Assembly: GCF_003958645.1 (NCBI RefSeq)
Contig: NZ_RXLO01000003.1
Span: forward strand, 558,001 to 622,000
Length of the DNA stretch: 64,000 nt
Reading direction: 5' to 3'
Source: Chitinophaga rhizosphaerae
GTDB lineage: Bacteria; Bacteroidota; Bacteroidia; Chitinophagales; Chitinophagaceae
Positions 62,138-64,000 of this stretch are shown piece after piece. The notes under the pieces were generated by a model. It was not told where the DNA came from. It saw only the letters and a program-made list of their open reading frames with translations, and did not search any database. Both the position numbers and the translations under genes were made by a program. Within the stretch, counting starts at the first letter, position 1, and the number at the start of each line of letters is the position of its first letter.

Positions 62138-62848
62138 ATGAACCTGGTCGATATAAAGGACAGTTTAAAGACGGTGGATACCAGTTCGTTGGTAGACAAG
62201 GTGGAGGCTAACCTGGTGGCGTTGTTACAGGATCGGAAGCTGAAAGTGGGGGATTCGATCCCCAAGGAGCTGGAACTGGCCGAGGCACTGGGCGTGAGCC
62301 GCACGGTGGTACGAGAAGCCCTGCTGCGCCTGCGCATGATGGGACTGATCGAGTCCAAAAAGAAGAAGGGCGCGGTGATCACCAGCCCCGATATCCTGGA
62401 CATCATGGGCAAAAGCATGAATCCCTACATTCTGAGTGAGGAAACGCTCAAGGATATTTTCGAGATACGTTTGGTGCTGGAGATCGGTATGGCGGATTTG
62501 CTGTTTCAGAACCTTCGTCCACAGGATATCGAAGACCTCAATAACATCGTCAACAACGAGCCCGCGAACGTGGGGGAGAACCATATTTTCAACATCAGCC
62601 ACGAGATCGCTTTCCACGGGAAGTTGTATGAGATCACGGGGAATGCTACGCTGAAGAAGTTCCAGAAAATGCTGTTGCCAGTGTTCGATTATGTGCATCA
62701 CAGCGGGCTGCTCGGTAAGCAGTCTGCCGTCCGGAATTTCGTCAGCCACAAGGGTTTGGTGGATATCCTGCAAAACGGTTCCCCGGAGCTTTTCCGCAAT
62801 GCGATGCGCAATCACCTGGAGAATCATTTTGCCCGGCTTTTCGATTGA
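62138..62848 (+). CDS. FadR-subfamily GntR transcriptional regulator, likely controller of the nan operon
   Basis: This 236-residue protein has an N-terminal winged helix (~20-90; KLKVGDSIPKELELAEALGV, SRTVVREALLRLRMMGLIES) and a C-terminal helical FCD ligand-binding domain (~105-230; FEIRLVLEIGMADLLFQNLR, ISHEIAFHGKLYEITGNATL). The FCD family includes E. coli NanR, which responds to sialic acid. It is divergent from the nan SusC, with inverted repeats at both promoters. Repression relieved by sialic acid is the expected mode but is inference. Confidence 0.9.
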   Translation: MNLVDIKDSLKTVDTSSLVDKVEANLVALLQDRKLKVGDSIPKELELAEALGVSRTVVREALLRLRMMGLIESKKKKGAVITSPDILDIMGKSMNPYILSEETLKDIFEIRLVLEIGMADLLFQNLRPQDIEDLNNIVNNEPANVGENHIFNISHEIAFHGKLYEITGNATLKKFQKMLLPVFDYVHHSGLLGKQSAVRNFVSHKGLVDILQNGSPELFRNAMRNHLENHFARLFD

Positions 62849-62869
62849 TGACAATTTTCTGAAAAAAAA

Positions 62870-62900
62870 TTGGTCAATTAAAAATTAAATCTTTTCTTTG
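62870..62900 (+). promoter_or_regulatory. Promoter of tRNA-Asp
   Basis: TTGG (62870-62873), a 19-base spacer and TTTCTTTG (62893-62900) match the -33/-7 pattern with one mismatch in each element. The tRNA begins 20 bases later. Confidence 0.45.
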
Positions 62901-62919
62901 CTGCCCCGAAAGGGGAAAT

Positions 62920-62993
62920 GGATCGGTAGTTCAGTCGGTTAGAATGCCGCCCTGTCACGGCGGAGGTCGCGGGTTCGAGTCCCGTCCGGTCCG
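62920..62993 (+). tRNA. tRNA-Asp (anticodon GTC)
   Basis: A 74-base cloverleaf starts GGATCGGTAGTTCAGTCGGT. It has a 7-bp acceptor stem (one U-G pair at position 4-69), a D arm, a 5-bp anticodon stem GCCGC-loop-GCGGC with GTC at 62954-62956, a T arm GCGGGTTCGAGTCCCGT and discriminator G. CCA is not encoded; the genome reads CAGAAGG after G73. A strong terminator follows. Confidence 0.97.
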
Positions 62994-62998
62994 CAGAA

Positions 62999-63036
62999 GG
63001 GGACAAATCATGTAAAAAATGATTGTCCCCTTTTTC
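62999..63036 (+). terminator. Terminator of tRNA-Asp
   Basis: The stem GGGGACAA / TTGTCCCC, extended by TCAT / ATGA with a one-base bulge, is followed by five T residues, six bases after the tRNA. Confidence 0.85.
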
Positions 63037-63194
63037 GTTTTTGGCTACTTCCCGCTGTAGTTGGGCGATTCGGACGAATAGGGGATTGATGTTTTCGGTT
63101 CGATGACCCTTTTTTTTCGGTCGTAGAAAATTCCGGTGGGGAAGATGAGTTTTTGCAGTTTTTCCTGTTGGTCGATTTCGCAGGAGAGCCATGT
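63000..63194 (-). pseudogene. Remnant of a serine site-specific recombinase C-terminus
   Basis: On the minus strand one frame reads TWLSCEIDQQEKLQKLIFPT, then GIFYDRKK. A neighbouring frame continues KKGHRTENINPLFVRIAQLQ, then REVAKNEKGD. Joined, they match the C-terminal end of large serine recombinases (pattern LQ-LVFPEGI-YD---- RT-RIN-LF). The switch falls in a run of eight A residues and needs one extra A, so a one-base deletion broke the frame. No catalytic domain is present. The remnant runs up to tRNA-Asp, the usual kind of insertion site for such elements. Confidence 0.6.
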
Positions 63195-63202
63195 GGTAGC
63201 CA

Positions 63203-63499
63203 GTCTTGACCTAAATGCTTCTCAAAAGCGTTTATTATCATTCTTAAAAGCTTTGGCTCATCGATTTGAATTTCAAGCCTCTCCTTCTTTCTTTCTTTCT
63301 CCAAATCGACTTAATTCAATAAATAGGGTTTTAAATTTTATATCATCAATTATCCCCAAATCTTTGCCCGGTATATAATCGCTTGTTTTGAGACTTTCCA
63401 ATGCAACTTAAGATCACTTAAACGACTATATGTAAGTGGTCTAAATGTATACTTTGCCTGCTCTGCTGGGATTAAAAAGGCTCCTGCGAATCTATCCGC
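63203..63499 (-). pseudogene. Remnant of an ImmA/IrrE-type protein (C-terminal part), frame-broken
   Basis: Three minus-strand frames read in order. The first is ADRFAGAFLIPAEQAKYTFR, then LSDLKLHWKVSKQAIIYRAK, ending near 63362. The second is KDLGIIDDIKFKTLFIELSR, then FG. The third is ERLEIQIDEPKLLRMIINAF, down to 63203. Together they resemble the C-terminal part of XRE/ImmA-IrrE metallopeptidase-type proteins (ADRFA-AFLMP, LK--WKVS-QAIIYRAKDLG). One break is near 63362, the other in a GAAA repeat around 63290. The N-terminal HTH and HExxH parts are missing; a stop codon lies directly before ADRF. ImmA-type proteins are frequent on integrative elements, which fits the recombinase remnant next to it. 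The last ~15 residues of the third frame could instead belong to the recombinase. Confidence 0.55.
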
Positions 63500-63527
63500 T
63501 TAAAGCATGGGTTGGTGGTTGTCACTG

Positions 63528-63971
63528 TTATTTATACTTTATTGAGAGCATGGCATTATCATAAAGTTGTTTCTTTTCAGGGGAGACGTTAAAATAGCCA
63601 TAAAGCAATCCTTTGTATTTTACTTCTCGCCAATAATATCCCTTCTCATCAATGCCACTTAGTATAATACTGTCTGATAAAAATTTTCTGCTGTATGCTC
63701 CGTTCTGCAATCGGATTAATCTTTCATTAACTGTAGTATTTCCGCTTGCATCTGAAATGTAAATTAATGAAGAATCCGGGTACCAGTACCGATGTTCTTG
63801 GCCTTCACCTCCTGTAGAAATTTTAGTTAAACTAAATTCATTAGGAACTTGCATTGTCATTGTATGACTTTTCATTCCCTCAAAATACCTGAATTTAACC
63901 CGTCTAACTTTATTGGATATTGTACATGATGCAAATACAATAATTAACAGTATTAAATTAAATAAACGCAT
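63528..63971 (-). CDS. Small lipoprotein, unknown function, AT-rich
   Basis: This 147-residue protein has signal peptide MRLFNLILLIIVFASC (lipobox FASC). The mature part is rich in Tyr, Lys and Ser (YWYPDSSLIYISDASGNTTV, GYYWREVKYKGLLYGYF). I do not recognise the family. Its base composition is much more AT-rich than the rest of the window and its codons end mostly in A or T, so it probably arrived by transfer along with the recombinase and ImmA remnants. It is complete within the window; nothing upstream is visible beyond 64000. Confidence 0.7.
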   Translation of the reverse strand: MRLFNLILLIIVFASCTISNKVRRVKFRYFEGMKSHTMTMQVPNEFSLTKISTGGEGQEHRYWYPDSSLIYISDASGNTTVNERLIRLQNGAYSRKFLSDSIILSGIDEKGYYWREVKYKGLLYGYFNVSPEKKQLYDNAMLSIKYK

Positions 63972-64000
63972 AATTTCTGGTTTAGATTATATTTACCACC

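Noticed and set aside
62878..63192. A 104-codon minus-strand frame ending in RTGLEPATSAVTGRHSNRLN
   Set aside because: The C-terminal part is the antisense of tRNA-Asp, a well-known false protein. Only its first part (KKGHRTENINPLF...) is kept, as recombinase remnant.
1..64000. CRISPR arrays, intact insertion sequences, rRNA genes and phage structural genes
   Set aside because: No regularly spaced repeats, transposase genes, rRNA sequence or phage proteins were seen on either strand.

Overview
The window looks like a chromosome segment from a GC-rich member of the Bacteroidota, most like Chitinophaga or a relative in the Chitinophagaceae. The signs are five SusC/SusD outer-membrane nutrient-import pairs, two ECF sigma/FecR anti-sigma modules feeding SusC genes with an STN domain, many lipoproteins, promoter-like TAnnTTTG elements and almost no Shine-Dalgarno sequences. 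This placement rests on gene content only; no 16S gene is present.

Layout. 1-3.4 kb: the 3' end of a TonB-dependent receptor plus two paralogous lipoproteins. 3.5-6.2 kb: a membrane-anchored XRE regulator, a pepsin-like protein and an OmpA lipoprotein. 6.3-15 kb: sigma factor, FecR, SusC, SusD and a TlpA-like thioredoxin. 15-16.6 kb: a decayed CTP-synthase-like amidotransferase, a YiaA/B membrane protein and a Crp/Fnr regulator. 17-24.8 kb: a SusCD operon with a HExxH metallohydrolase lipoprotein, a DUF4302 lipoprotein and a collagen-like lipoprotein. 24.8-28.1 kb: a UbiD decarboxylase and a TetR regulator divergent from two small membrane proteins. 28.1-36.5 kb (minus strand): SusC, SusD, an uncharacterised 800-residue secreted protein with an internal duplication, and an MFS transporter. 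A membrane-bound PKD regulator candidate is divergent from it. 38.3-45.4 kb (minus): a second sigma/FecR/SusC/SusD set. 45.5-47.4 kb: a class IV aminotransferase and a DmpA-type peptidase.

47.5-62.8 kb holds a nearly complete sialic acid utilisation locus. It runs on the minus strand as SusC, SusD, N-acetylneuraminate lyase, a kelch-mutarotase/SSS-transporter fusion, N-acylglucosamine 2-epimerase, sialate O-acetylesterase, sialidase and GH20 hexosaminidase, with a divergent FadR-type GntR regulator. The model is as follows: the esterase, sialidase and hexosaminidase trim glycans; SusCD imports sialic acid across the outer membrane; the tethered mutarotase sets the anomer; the SSS domain carries it inward; the lyase and epimerase yield GlcNAc. 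No GlcNAc kinase, NagA or NagB gene is in the window. Two inverted repeats, one at the SusC promoter and one just before the GntR start codon, are the best operator candidates.

The last kilobase is AT-rich. It holds tRNA-Asp, then frame-broken remnants of a serine recombinase C-terminus and an ImmA/IrrE-like protein, then a small lipoprotein. This looks like a decayed mobile element at a tRNA integration site. No CRISPR array, intact insertion sequence or rRNA was found.
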